A DNA stretch of 64,000 nt from an uncultured Lachnospiraceae bacterium (GTDB taxonomy: Bacteria; Bacillota; Clostridia; Lachnospirales; Lachnospiraceae): NCBI GenBank assembly GCA_949878435.1, contig CATLAK010000018.1, positions 1 through 64,000 on the forward strand, in the 5' to 3' direction. Positions 25,485-33,907 of the stretch are shown here, piece after piece. Position 1 is the stretch's first letter. Each line of letters begins with the position of its first letter. The translations under genes and the position numbers were made by a program. Below the pieces are notes generated by a model. The model was not told the DNA's origin. It saw only the letters and a list, made by a program, of their open reading frames with translations, and made no database searches.

Positions 25485-28412
25485 ATGATGACTATTGTAG
25501 AAGATATTATAGATCAATATTATTTTTGCAGTACTGTGATACTTCAATGTTTTTTGGGTATTTTTATAATTGCTTCAATATGTGGCTTTATTTATACTTT
25601 CTTGGAGGATTTCTCTTGCTGGCTGAATGTTCTCATAAAGTCTATCGGGAATAGACTTTATGTAGCAAGCGGTGAAGAACTTAATGCAAAGAAAAGCAAA
25701 ATAAGAATAAGATACAATATAAATAAGCTAATATATAAAATAATTTATAGTGTAATTGTAGCTGGAATTGGCATATTACTTTGCCAGGTGGGGGTAAAAT
25801 TAGAAATAGGATATGCTTATTTCAATGCAGTAGTTTTTGTGCTTATTGTTGGGGCTATGATTGCATATGGGATTTTATTATGCGTTATGTTTCGAAAGGT
25901 ATTATTACCTATGCAACAGATCTGCAGACATATTCAGTTTGTTATTTTTTTGGAACTTTTTTTGTTGGCAGTTACGCGGCATTTAGATTTGCGGGAATGG
26001 CTGACGGCAACATTGGGAATTATTTCTGCAGAAGTGATGACTAAATTGTTGGAAAAGCTGATGCTTAAACAAAAAAGGAAGAAAGAAAAGAAGGAAAATA
26101 AGGGGTATGATTATCCAGACCCCGATTTGTATCCGACAAGAAAAAGACAATTAGAAAGATTTATAGCAGTATTGAAGGAACAGAGATATGAACCATATGC
26201 AGTTATGATTTCCGGGGAGTGGGGAAAAGGAAAAACCAGCTTTGTTAAGGCACTGGAAAAAGAATTAGAAGAAAGCTGTTTTATATGGGTTTGGGCAGGA
26301 AGTGAAAAAAATGTTTCAGAAATCATGTCAAGAATTTCTGATCAGATTGTGGCGAAACTCAAGGAGAATAATATCTTTTTAGATCGTCAAGATTTGATTG
26401 AAAAATATTTTCTTACTTTTTCTGATTTACTTGAAGATACCGCATTAAAGCCATTAAGGAAAGTGGCTGGTACTATGTTGAATAAAAAGAGTATAGATGA
26501 AAGTAAATATTTAAATAGTAAGTTAGATGAATTGGATAAGGTTATTTATCTGATTATTGATGATTTGGACAGATGCGATAGGGAATATCAGTCAAAGATG
26601 TTCAAAGTAATTCGGGAAAGTATGGAGCTTCACAACTGCAAAACGATATTTCTGGTCGATAAAACAAAATTTCTTACGAAAAAACAGGATGCTAACTATA
26701 TTGAGAAATATGTAAATTACACTTTGGATTTGTGCGAAGTTGACTACCCTGAGATTGTAAATTTTGTAATTGAAGATATATGGGATGATGAGTTTATTCA
26801 AAACATGCATCCTATTCTTTTGAGAAACAGAAGTGCAGAACAGATAAGAGATATAGTATACAGGTTCCCAATTACCCTTATTGAGAAAATAGAGAATGAA
26901 ATATTAACGGAGAAGAATCAGCATAATAAGAAGAATAATAATGTAAAAAAAATCAAAAAACTTGAACAGGCAGTGCTCAGAATAAAGAAAGAGATTATAA
27001 TTCCCAGAAAAGTAAAGAATTACTTAAAAGGAATTAAGAGGGATGCAGATGCGTTCAATAACGGCATAGATATGATTGATGGAGAACTATTAGAGGAGGA
27101 CTGGCTTGGAGCTATTATCAGGGTACAGTATGTCAAGAATTTTATGCCGAAAGTTTTTGATGATATTAGAATGGACAGCAATATTTATGAATTTTGCAAA
27201 AAGTATAAAAAATATACATTAGATATGGTTTTTGATTTGAATTTTGCAGGTTTAATTCACAATGAGAAAAAGGAAATTTTATTGAATCTTATTATATACA
27301 AAATAGATGTAATAGATTTTTCGCAGGTCAAGACAATGAGAGAGAAACGTCTTTTCGAATTACATAGTGGTCGTGCCGTAATTAGCCATATAAAAGAATA
27401 TTTAGAGTTTGCCGAGACTTATGATGATTTGAAGAAAATACTCGATATATATGCAAAACAGGAATTTAATGATAGAGCTGCTAAAGACGATTTTATTGAG
27501 ATACTTTTTGGGAACTTATCTCAACAAACAATTCGCTTTAAGGCAAATACGAAAGAGTTTTTGAATTTTTCAAAACAGTTAATGGAATGCCTTATCAAAA
27601 AGGGGCTGTCAAATAGAGAGAAGATAGTATGCGTAAGTGGTGGGAGTCAGGTTATCAGAAGAGCGATAGTCGATAATGCAAGATTGTTTATCAATATTTT
27701 ATGCATCTTATTTGATGTAACAACTGTTATGGATAAGTGGAATACTTTATCTGTTACAGATATAGACGAATTTTATGATATACTCAAAAAAATTGATAAA
27801 GGAGAAAGATTCAAAGGGCTTGGGGATAAAACTGATAAATTATTAAGCATAAAAACTTATTACGGAAATTTGAAAACTGAATTACAAAAGGATCAATATG
27901 AGAGAATAAAGTCGGATATAGATCAAATGTTTACCGATGTCGAAATCGTTTTTGAGATTTGTGAGTTTTGGAACAACATAGAATATACTATCGATAATAT
28001 CAGTCAAGAAGAAAATATGGTGTTGCTTAAAAGATATTTTATATTGGAAGATGAATATAGATTTCGGGAAGATGCATTTCGCAGCGTTTCTGATTTAATA
28101 GAAGCGTTAACGGCATTGCAAAAGTTTTATACATCTAAAGAGAATGATTATAATTCAAATTACTCAAATTTATCATTGGTGTTCTTGTATCGAATTGTTT
28201 TGCAATGTGAGCAACAACCATCATTTTTTGGCGATAAGAAAAAGGAAGTCGCTAAACTATTGTCGGAACTGGCGGAAATGGTTAGCAGACTGGATATGCC
28301 ATCAGGCTATTATGAAAAAGACACAGTAACAAAAATTAGAATATACGCATACAAATTTAATGCATATTGTGAAAAAGAAGAAACGGAAAGAGGGGAGATT
28401 CTAAACCACTAA
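25485..28412 (+). CDS. membrane KAP-family P-loop NTPase
   Basis: A 975-residue KAP-type NTPase. Four hydrophobic segments lie in the N-terminal 200 residues (about 15-40, 80-103, 108-135 and 145-165), then a basic stretch (KQKRKKEKKENKG). The NTPase core has Walker A GEWGKGKTS at 244-252 and Walker B IYLIIDDLDRCD near 354-365, both with the KAP pattern. A long helical, charged C-terminal region without known motifs completes it. KAP NTPases insert their membrane helices at the cytoplasmic face, and several bacterial versions are linked to phage defence. Start is ATG 25485 or 25488 after GGAGGAAAGAGG. A single-gene unit, AT-rich, in the accessory island; defence is a hypothesis from family and context. 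Confidence 0.82.
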   Translation: MMTIVEDIIDQYYFCSTVILQCFLGIFIIASICGFIYTFLEDFSCWLNVLIKSIGNRLYVASGEELNAKKSKIRIRYNINKLIYKIIYSVIVAGIGILLCQVGVKLEIGYAYFNAVVFVLIVGAMIAYGILLCVMFRKVLLPMQQICRHIQFVIFLELFLLAVTRHLDLREWLTATLGIISAEVMTKLLEKLMLKQKRKKEKKENKGYDYPDPDLYPTRKRQLERFIAVLKEQRYEPYAVMISGEWGKGKTSFVKALEKELEESCFIWVWAGSEKNVSEIMSRISDQIVAKLKENNIFLDRQDLIEKYFLTFSDLLEDTALKPLRKVAGTMLNKKSIDESKYLNSKLDELDKVIYLIIDDLDRCDREYQSKMFKVIRESMELHNCKTIFLVDKTKFLTKKQDANYIEKYVNYTLDLCEVDYPEIVNFVIEDIWDDEFIQNMHPILLRNRSAEQIRDIVYRFPITLIEKIENEILTEKNQHNKKNNNVKKIKKLEQAVLRIKKEIIIPRKVKNYLKGIKRDADAFNNGIDMIDGELLEEDWLGAIIRVQYVKNFMPKVFDDIRMDSNIYEFCKKYKKYTLDMVFDLNFAGLIHNEKKEILLNLIIYKIDVIDFSQVKTMREKRLFELHSGRAVISHIKEYLEFAETYDDLKKILDIYAKQEFNDRAAKDDFIEILFGNLSQQTIRFKANTKEFLNFSKQLMECLIKKGLSNREKIVCVSGGSQVIRRAIVDNARLFINILCILFDVTTVMDKWNTLSVTDIDEFYDILKKIDKGERFKGLGDKTDKLLSIKTYYGNLKTELQKDQYERIKSDIDQMFTDVEIVFEICEFWNNIEYTIDNISQEENMVLLKRYFILEDEYRFREDAFRSVSDLIEALTALQKFYTSKENDYNSNYSNLSLVFLYRIVLQCEQQPSFFGDKKKEVAKLLSELAEMVSRLDMPSGYYEKDTVTKIRIYAYKFNAYCEKEETERGEILNH

Positions 28413-28772
28413 GTAAATAGCGAAATATAACGATAAGACAGATATGGTGTGGGGCTGACATAGGATGTGCTGATGAAGGCATTTACGGAGTTTGTGCGCA
28501 CCAATGAAAAAAGTAGCTCGTATCCATCCAGGCAAAGATGAAGCAGGATTTGGCAAAGGACCAGAACCGAAACGCACAAGGGAAAAATAGATAAATAAGA
28601 GACATTTTTCTGTGTTGCAGATTAACAGAATTTAGATTGTTGTTTTCTATGACAAAACGTGTTTAGATTTATACCACAAGTATAATGACAAACTAATTTA
28701 TCTGTGGTATTCTGTCGATAACAAAGAAAGAGAAAGCGGATCCGAAAGTTGATCCCGGAAAGGAAAACAGAC

Positions 28773-28925
28773 ATGGCAACAATAAATCGTTTTGATTATC
28801 TCAATAGTGAACGCCACCAGTCAGCAGCACTCTATAGTAAAAAAGAGTGGGGTTTTAGTTTCATGCGCTCATCAGAGATAAAGCAAATACGAGGAAATTG
28901 TTTGGAGAGATGTAGATGCAGGTAG
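28773..28925 (+). CDS. possible small or truncated ORF (50 residues)
   Basis: An ATG at 28773 behind GGAAAGGAAA opens 50 codons (begins MATINRFDYLNSERHQSAAL) and stops at 28925. It lies downstream of the bracketed TATAAT. The composition is protein-like, but it may be the front of a truncated gene. I do not recognise it. Confidence 0.25.
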   Translation: MATINRFDYLNSERHQSAALYSKKEWGFSFMRSSEIKQIRGNCLERCRCR

Positions 28926-28957
28926 ATACTGCAGAATACAATTGATAAATGTTTTCG

Positions 28958-28995
28958 GTATGCCGCTTGCTCACGATGGGTAGGCGGTATTTTTA
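28958..28995 (+). terminator. terminator-like hairpin before rtcB
   Basis: ATGCCGC (28960-28966) pairs with GCGGTAT (28984-28990), including a G-T, followed by a T-run. It would end any transcript of the small ORF. Confidence 0.5.
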
Positions 28996-28996
28996 A

Positions 28997-29032
28997 TGCG
29001 TGTGGGTTCGAATCCCACCTCGTGTACTGTCC
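28997..29032 (+). tRNA. 3' fragment of a tRNA gene
   Basis: A perfect T-arm (GTGGG-TTCGAAT-CCCAC, 29003-29019) is followed by a possible acceptor 3' strand CTCGTGT. No matching 5' half, D-arm or anticodon arm is present upstream; a terminator hairpin sits there instead. This is a tRNA remnant, of the kind left when elements integrate at or delete within tRNA genes. Confidence 0.6.
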
Positions 29033-29063
29033 AATGTAAATAAATTATTTAGAGGTGAGTATC

Positions 29064-30278
29064 ATGGATATGATTGAAATCAAAGGAAAAGTAAATACAG
29101 CCATCTGCTATGCAAGAGTCGTAGAGGATGAAGCGATAGAGCAGATCAGGCGAATGTGTGATTACCCCATGACGGAGGGTGTGAAGATTCGTATCATGCC
29201 TGATGTTCATTCCGGTAAAGGCTGTACGATTGGAACTACAATGACTATTACTGATAAGGCTGTTCCAAATGTGGTTGGAGTTGATATCGGATGTGGAATG
29301 TACACCGTTAATCTTGGAAAAGTAGATATTGACTTTGAAAAGGTTGATGAAGCTGCACATTTTATTCCATCAGGAATGAATGTCTGGGAAGGAAGACAGG
29401 AGAGATTTGATCTGACTGTTCTTAGATGCTACAGAGATCTGAAGGATACAAAGAGATTAGAGCGCTCTCTCGGAACTCTTGGCGGCGGCAACCACTTTAT
29501 AGAAATAGATGAAGCCAAAGACGGAACAAAATATCTTGTTATTCATTCGGGATCCAGAAATTTGGGTAAACAGGTTGCTGAGCTTTATCAGAGACTGGCA
29601 ATTAATCTGAATCGTGGATATGGAGATTATCTTGAGAAAAGAGATGAGATTATTAGAACCTACAAGGAGCAGGGACGCAGGAATGAAATACAAGAGGCGT
29701 TAAAGCAGCTCCACTGGCAGGTTTATGAATCAGAAACATGTATGCCGGAAGATTTATGCTATCTTCACGGTAAATATCTCGAAGACTATCTTCACGATGT
29801 TGAGATTTGTCAGGCATTTGCAAAGAGAAGCCGCGAAAAGATGGCAGAGATTATTCTTGAAAGAACCGGTATGACTGGCAGCGATGCTTTCCATACAATT
29901 CATAATTATATTGATACAGATGAAATGATTTTAAGAAAGGGCGCAATAGCAGCCCATAATGGAGAGAAAGTGCTGATTCCAATAAATATGAGAGATGGAA
30001 GTGTTCTTGCGGTCGGAAAGGGAAATCCGGAATGGAATTATTCTGCACCTCACGGGGCAGGAAGATTAATGTCCAGAACCAAGGCAAAGGCAAACCTCAG
30101 CATGGAGGAATACAGAGAAACAATGAAGGGTATTTATACCACTTCGATTAATGAAAATACATTGGACGAAGCACCGATGGCGTACAAGAGTCTTGAGGAC
30201 ATCATTGATGTAATTAGAGAGTCTGTAGATGTCATCGATGTGATGAAACCTATTTACAACTTTAAGGCTTCTGAGTAG
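29064..30278 (+). CDS. rtcB: RtcB-family RNA ligase
   Basis: A GTP- and manganese-dependent ligase joining RNA 2',3'-cyclic phosphate to 5'-OH ends, used in RNA repair and tRNA ligation. The 404-residue protein has the RtcB landmarks: MPDVHSGKGCTIGTT, VGVDIGCGMY with the metal cysteine C77, GTLGGGNHFIEI, VIHSGSRNLG, and the guanylylated histidine (H330) in SAPHGAGRLMSR. Length is that of the shorter bacterial RtcB form. Start ATG 29064 follows AGAGGTGAG; a GTG at 29055 lies within that site. No archease or rtcA is nearby. An HTH gene and a tRNA array follow within 350 bases, which suggests a tRNA-repair context. Confidence 0.93.
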   Translation: MDMIEIKGKVNTAICYARVVEDEAIEQIRRMCDYPMTEGVKIRIMPDVHSGKGCTIGTTMTITDKAVPNVVGVDIGCGMYTVNLGKVDIDFEKVDEAAHFIPSGMNVWEGRQERFDLTVLRCYRDLKDTKRLERSLGTLGGGNHFIEIDEAKDGTKYLVIHSGSRNLGKQVAELYQRLAINLNRGYGDYLEKRDEIIRTYKEQGRRNEIQEALKQLHWQVYESETCMPEDLCYLHGKYLEDYLHDVEICQAFAKRSREKMAEIILERTGMTGSDAFHTIHNYIDTDEMILRKGAIAAHNGEKVLIPINMRDGSVLAVGKGNPEWNYSAPHGAGRLMSRTKAKANLSMEEYRETMKGIYTTSINENTLDEAPMAYKSLEDIIDVIRESVDVIDVMKPIYNFKASE

Positions 30279-30329
30279 GGCACTGTCAGGAATTGACTCC
30301 ATACTGCAGAGGCAGAAATGGAGGAAGAA

Positions 30330-30584
30330 ATGTTCACTATGCCAACCATCAATATGGTGGCTACAGGCAGGAATATTACGAGATTAAGAGAGGCTGTAGG
30401 TATGACAGTCAAGGATATCCAGGATATCTTTGGTTTCGCAACGCCTCAAGCTATCTACAAGTGGCAGCACGGTACTGCAATGCCAACAATCGACAATATG
30501 GTTGTATTGGCTGTGGTACTGGGTGTGACCATTGATGAGATTCTTGTTGTAGATGACAACACCAGAGCGCGAATCAGCGCATGA
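30330..30584 (+). CDS. small XRE-type helix-turn-helix protein
   Basis: An 84-residue protein that is almost only an HTH domain: RNITRLREAVGMTVKDIQDIFGF, then the recognition helix region ATPQAIYKWQHGTAMPTIDN, then VVLAVVLGVTIDEIL. The pattern is that of small XRE/Cro-like regulators abundant in gut Clostridia. ATG 30330 is preferred because GGAGGA lies at 30320-30325; ATG 30318 would add four residues and overlaps that site. It lies between rtcB and the tRNA array, 52 bases after rtcB, so it may control the unit. Confidence 0.8.
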   Translation: MFTMPTINMVATGRNITRLREAVGMTVKDIQDIFGFATPQAIYKWQHGTAMPTIDNMVVLAVVLGVTIDEILVVDDNTRARISA

Positions 30585-30627
30585 AAAGAAAATAAACAGG
30601 GCCAAATCGTATGATTTGGCTCCATAT

Positions 30628-30700
30628 GGCTCCCTGGTCTAAAGGTTAGGACACAGCCCTTTCAAGGCTGGAATGCTCGGTTCAAGTCCGGCGGGAGTCA
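30628..30700 (+). tRNA. tRNA-Glu (UUC)
   Basis: Cloverleaf readable by hand: acceptor GGCTCCC/GGGAGTC, D-arm GGTC-loop-GGAC, anticodon arm CAGCC-CTTTCAA-GGCTG giving anticodon TTC, and T-loop TTCAAGT. The T-stem has a C-C mismatch at its outer pair and a G-T next to it, so it is imperfect. No CCA is encoded. First of a tightly packed array. Confidence 0.85.
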
Positions 30701-30702
30701 CT

Positions 30703-30777
30703 GTGGCTATAGAATAATGGCTAATTCGGCAGATTGTGGTTCTGCACATCCGGGTTCGATTCCCGGCAGCCACCCCA
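30703..30777 (+). tRNA. tRNA-His (GUG)
   Basis: Acceptor GTGGCTA with AGCCAC and discriminator C followed by an encoded CCA; the innermost acceptor pair is A-C mismatched. D-stem GAAT/ATTC, anticodon arm GCAGA-TTGTGGT-TCTGC (anticodon GTG), T-arm CCGGG-TTCGATT-CCCGG. The base before the acceptor is T, so the extra G-1 normally encoded for tRNA-His is absent here. It starts two bases after tRNA-Glu. Confidence 0.85.
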
Positions 30778-30778
30778 T

Positions 30779-30860
30779 GGGCAGGTCGCATAGTGGCAAT
30801 TGCAGCGGACTGTAAATCCGCCGACTTCGGTCTACGTTGGTTCGAATCCAACCCTGCCCA
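30779..30860 (+). tRNA. tRNA-Tyr (GUA)
   Basis: Acceptor GGGCAGG/CCTGCCC with discriminator A; anticodon arm GCGGA-CTGTAAA-TCCGC with anticodon GTA; a short variable arm GAC-TTCG-GTC as in type II tRNAs; T-arm GTTGG-TTCGAAT-CCAAC. No CCA encoded. One base separates it from tRNA-His. Confidence 0.88.
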
Positions 30861-30865
30861 CTTAT

Positions 30866-30920
30866 GTTTGCGTGTCCGAGATAGTTTAAGGTGCCACTCT
30901 GCTAAGATGGTGTGACTATA
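30866..30920 (+). pseudogene. 5' part of a tRNA-Ser (GCU)-like gene, truncated
   Basis: After a possible acceptor strand GTTTGCG, the D-arm region TGTCCGAGATAGTTTAAGG and an anticodon loop CTGCTAA (anticodon GCT) follow, as in tRNA-Ser. The anticodon stem is mismatched and the variable arm runs into a terminator; there is no T-arm or 3' acceptor. A degenerate last member of the array. Confidence 0.55.
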
Positions 30921-30965
30921 AAGACATTTTTCTAAAAGAAATTTTAGAGAAGTGTCCTTTTTGCG
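30921..30965 (+). terminator. Rho-independent terminator of the tRNA array
   Basis: GACATTTTTCTAAAA (30923-30937) pairs over 15 bp with TTTTAGAGAAGTGTC (30942-30956), capped by a GAAA tetraloop and followed by CTTTTT. Confidence 0.92.
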
Positions 30966-31017
30966 TGAGCAGGAGCTGAAATAGCCCAAGATATTATTTT
31001 TACTGCAATATTGGCAC

Positions 31018-31046
31018 TTGACAAAAGTTGAGCACGTGCTTAACAT
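31018..31046 (+). promoter_or_regulatory. promoter of the TetR/CPBP operon with an internal operator palindrome
   Basis: TTGACA (31018-31023) and TAACAT (31041-31046) are 17 bases apart. Between and across them lies GTTGAGCAC-GTGCTTAAC (31028-31045), an 18-base palindrome with one mismatch, in the place expected for a TetR autorepressor site. Confidence 0.72.
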
Positions 31047-31116
31047 ATAAAGCGTAAGATATTAAAATGCAAAGTTTAGTAAAGAAATGAATTTGTATAT
31101 AGGCATGGAGGTAAGG

Positions 31117-31701
31117 ATGACAAAAAAAGAAAAGCAGCATGAAATGCGTAAATGGCAGATTTTAGATATTGCATTAAATCATTTTATCCGGTATGGATTT
31201 TATGGAACATCCACTAGAAAAATTGCAGAAGAAGCAGGAATAAGTTCAGGTCTGATGTTTCACTATTTTTCAAATAAGCTGGCGCTTTATGAAGCATTGG
31301 CAGAAATTGGATGTGAAAAATTGACAGTTGATAATGGCGAAGGCGAATCACCAATCATGTTTTTTGAAAAACAGATTGATTGGTTTTTATCTGTGGCAGC
31401 GCAAAATAATTTTGCAGCAAGGATGTTTGTTTTTATGGGATTGGCAGCCATAAATGCAAAAGATGTTTCAGAGCGTGCAGCTCAAATGATAAAAGAGCAT
31501 GATGTAGAGGCGATGAGTGTTCCATACATAGAAAAAGGGCAAGAATTAGGGGAAATCAGGCCGGGAGACCCCTTGACACTTTCTGCACTCTTTTACAGCA
31601 GTGTTCAAGGGTTTGCAGAAGCATTAGTTTCTAGAGATGATCTGAAGCTGCCGGATAAGGAATGGTTTTTAGCCATATTAAGAAATGAAAATAGAGAGTG
31701 A
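31117..31701 (+). CDS. TetR/AcrR-family transcriptional regulator
   Basis: A 194-residue regulator. The N-terminal HTH is clear: QILDIALNHFIRYGFYGTSTRKIAEEAGISSGLMFHYFSNK. The C-terminal ligand and dimer domain is all-helical. Start ATG 31117 follows GGAGGTAAGG; upstream in-frame codons lack a site. A palindrome between the -35 and -10 upstream suggests autoregulation. The CPBP protease gene begins 16 bases downstream, so both belong to one operon and the protease is the probable regulated function. Confidence 0.92.
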   Translation: MTKKEKQHEMRKWQILDIALNHFIRYGFYGTSTRKIAEEAGISSGLMFHYFSNKLALYEALAEIGCEKLTVDNGEGESPIMFFEKQIDWFLSVAAQNNFAARMFVFMGLAAINAKDVSERAAQMIKEHDVEAMSVPYIEKGQELGEIRPGDPLTLSALFYSSVQGFAEALVSRDDLKLPDKEWFLAILRNENRE

Positions 31702-31717
31702 AGGAGATAAAAGAAAA

Positions 31718-32554
31718 ATGAATGAGAAGGTAAGCAAACGAGACAAAATGATGCTTGCGGTATTCATATTTGTGACAATCACGGCAGGAAGCTTCGGATA
31801 TTTCGTGGATCAATTACTCACAGAACAACCGGAAGGCAATTCGCTGGGAATGGGATTATGGTTAGTGCTCCCTTTTTTTACAGGTATTGTATTACAAATA
31901 ATCAACAAGGATTTGAATAGAATTGGCATTCGCCCAAATTTTAAAAACAATTTGAAATGGTATGCAATTGCAGTAATGGTCTTTCCCTGCATAGCGCTAG
32001 TCAGTGTAATTTTGGCGAAAATTAGCGGAGGATTAATTGTAAGAGAAATCAAGTTAAATGCATTATTTGGATTAGTGATTACCGCTTTTTTTGCAAATTT
32101 TATAAAGAATATATTTGAGGAATTTGCATGGAGGGGATATCTGTTTTTAAACCTGGAAAAAATAGGGATGAATGATTGGTATTTATATTTGACTAATGGC
32201 TTGATCTGGGGAATGTGGCATATTACATACTATATGTTTTTCCTGCCGGACGAATATTTCACAAAGATCAGCAGACCAATGATGGTGATAGTAGGAATTG
32301 TATTGATGATTTTCTGGACACCAATGTTTGTGGAAATACGCAGACTGACAAATTCTGTCTGGTCTTGTGTTATCTTACATTCAATGGAAGATGCAGTACC
32401 TACTATGTTGTTCGTAACAGCTAATGTATTTCAGATTGAGGAAAGATATTCTATTATGTTAGATCCAATATCCGGAATCGTACCTACGGCGTTCGTATTC
32501 TTTATTGGATTAGGATTAAGAAGATGCCGGGCGAAGCGGGAGCAAAATAGTTGA
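31718..32554 (+). CDS. CPBP-family intramembrane metalloprotease
   Basis: A 278-residue polytopic membrane protein with about eight hydrophobic segments and the CPBP (Abi, Rce1-like) motifs: EEFAWRGYLF (motif 1, paired glutamates), GLIWGMWHITYYM (motif 2, histidine) and VILHSMEDAV (motif 3). Bacterial members are linked to peptide or bacteriocin self-immunity and protein processing, mostly without known substrates. Start ATG 31718 follows AAGGAGATA. Regulated by the adjacent TetR gene. Confidence 0.88.
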   Translation: MNEKVSKRDKMMLAVFIFVTITAGSFGYFVDQLLTEQPEGNSLGMGLWLVLPFFTGIVLQIINKDLNRIGIRPNFKNNLKWYAIAVMVFPCIALVSVILAKISGGLIVREIKLNALFGLVITAFFANFIKNIFEEFAWRGYLFLNLEKIGMNDWYLYLTNGLIWGMWHITYYMFFLPDEYFTKISRPMMVIVGIVLMIFWTPMFVEIRRLTNSVWSCVILHSMEDAVPTMLFVTANVFQIEERYSIMLDPISGIVPTAFVFFIGLGLRRCRAKREQNS

Positions 32555-32597
32555 ATGCTATGTAAAAGACAAGGAGAGAGTACTTTTTGTTCAATAG

Positions 32598-33775
32598 ATG
32601 TTTGGGATGGACACTCCCTTTATAAAAATACTCACGGGAGTACGCCGCTGCGGAAAGTCTACGATGCTCAAAATGATTATGGAAAAGCTGAAAGCGGAGC
32701 GAAATGTTCCGGTGGAGCGTATCATAAGCTGCCGTTACGATTCAATGGAATATGAGGATATGACAGCGAAGCAGATGTATGCCCAATTAAAGAATCGTCT
32801 TTCGGCTGATGGAAAAACCTATTTATTTCTTGATGAGGTTCAGGAAATCAAAGGGTGGGAAAAGGTTGTTAATTCACTCGCATCGGATTTTGAGGTTGAC
32901 CTGTATATAACAGGTTCGAACTCCCGAATGATGTCCTCCGAAATATCAACTTATCTTACAGGAAGATATGTCTCCTTCCGAATTTTTACATTGTCTTTTA
33001 GTGAATACCTGATGTTCAAAGCGCAGTATGCCGCTGTGGGAGATCCCAAAGCAGAGCTTGCGGACTATGTCCGTTTAGGAGGCTTCCCGGCAACTCGTTT
33101 ACAGGCGTATTCTCAGGATGAAATTTATACGATTGTCAGGGATATATATAATTCAACAATTTTTTCAGATATTGTAAAGCGGAATCAGATCAGGAAAATA
33201 GACCAGTTGGAGCGTGTTGTAAAATACACCTTTCATATGTCGGCAACACTTTCTCTGCAAAGTCGATTGCGGACTACCTGAAATCGGAGCGCCGGTCTCT
33301 TGACAATGAGACAGTCTACAGTTATTTGGAAAAGCTGGAGAAGGCATATTTACTCCATCGCTGTTCGAGGTATGACTTGCAGGGCAAGGAAATTCTGAAA
33401 ACGCAGGAGAAATTCTATCTTGCAGATACTGCCCTGCGGTACAGCGTTCTTGGATATAATGCAGACAGCGTGGCTTCAAGTCTTGAAAATATCGTGTATT
33501 TGGAGCTTTGCAGGCGTGGGTACACCGTCAATGTGGGTAAAACAGGCGATGGCGAAATTGATTTTGTGGCTGCAAGGCAAAATGAAAAGGTATATGTCCA
33601 GGTCACACAGGAGATTAAATCTGAAAAGGCGGAGAAGCGAGAGTATGACAGGCTGCTTGAAATACGCGATAATTACCCTAAGTATGTTCTCTCGACAGAT
33701 GCATTTGCAGGAGGAAACTATGAGGGCATTAAGACAATGCACATAGCGGATTTTCTGCTCAGTTCTGAATTTTAA
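32598..33775 (+). pseudogene. frameshifted DUF4143-type AAA ATPase
   Basis: The first reading frame (32598-33281) carries the P-loop GVRRCGKST, Walker B LFLDEVQ and the sensor segment YITGSNSRMM. It runs out at about 33236, where the frame changes; the sequence then continues as GNTFSAKSIADYLKSE and EKLEKAYLLHRCSRYD and ends in the DUF4143 nuclease-like domain (GEIDFVAARQNEKVYVQV). One missing base near 33236-33240 explains it. The N-terminus also seems to lack some 15 residues. It is a paralogue, of another subgroup, of the intact gene at 4222. If the read is right the gene is dead. Confidence 0.85.
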
Positions 33776-33836
33776 AAATTACAAGAACGCTCACTTACTT
33801 AATGCCCACAAAAAGCGTATCAGCCGAAAAGCAGGC

Positions 33837-33865
33837 TTGACTTTTTGCATAAAGTTGAGTATTAT
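33837..33865 (+). promoter_or_regulatory. promoter of the AbiE-type operon
   Basis: TTGACT (33837-33842) and TATTAT (33860-33865) with 17-base spacing. A short inverted repeat ACTTT/AAAGT lies between them and could be the antitoxin's site. Confidence 0.65.
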
Positions 33866-33907
33866 AAAAGTGAAAATAATTATTTCAAAAATGTGAGGCA
33901 AACCGAT

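Larger units (their letters stand above)
28413..29063 (+). other. 651-base region between the KAP gene and rtcB, gene debris
   Basis: No supported full gene. Short open stretches (for example an MKAFTEFVRTNEK reading near 28473 and an MKKVARIHPGKDEAGFGKG reading near 28506) look like pieces of a broken gene in two frames; I could not assign the family. An inverted repeat ATACCACA/TGTGGTAT (28671-28678 and 28703-28710) brackets a TATAAT at 28681, so a controlled promoter may lie here. A terminator-like hairpin and a tRNA 3' fragment lie at the right end (separate entries). Confidence 0.5.

Noticed and set aside
30639-31046. 135-codon minus-strand ORF with readings such as AGLDSNQRRP and AAGNRTRMC
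   Set aside because: It is the antisense of the tRNA array; these phrases are a known artefact of translating tRNA genes backwards.
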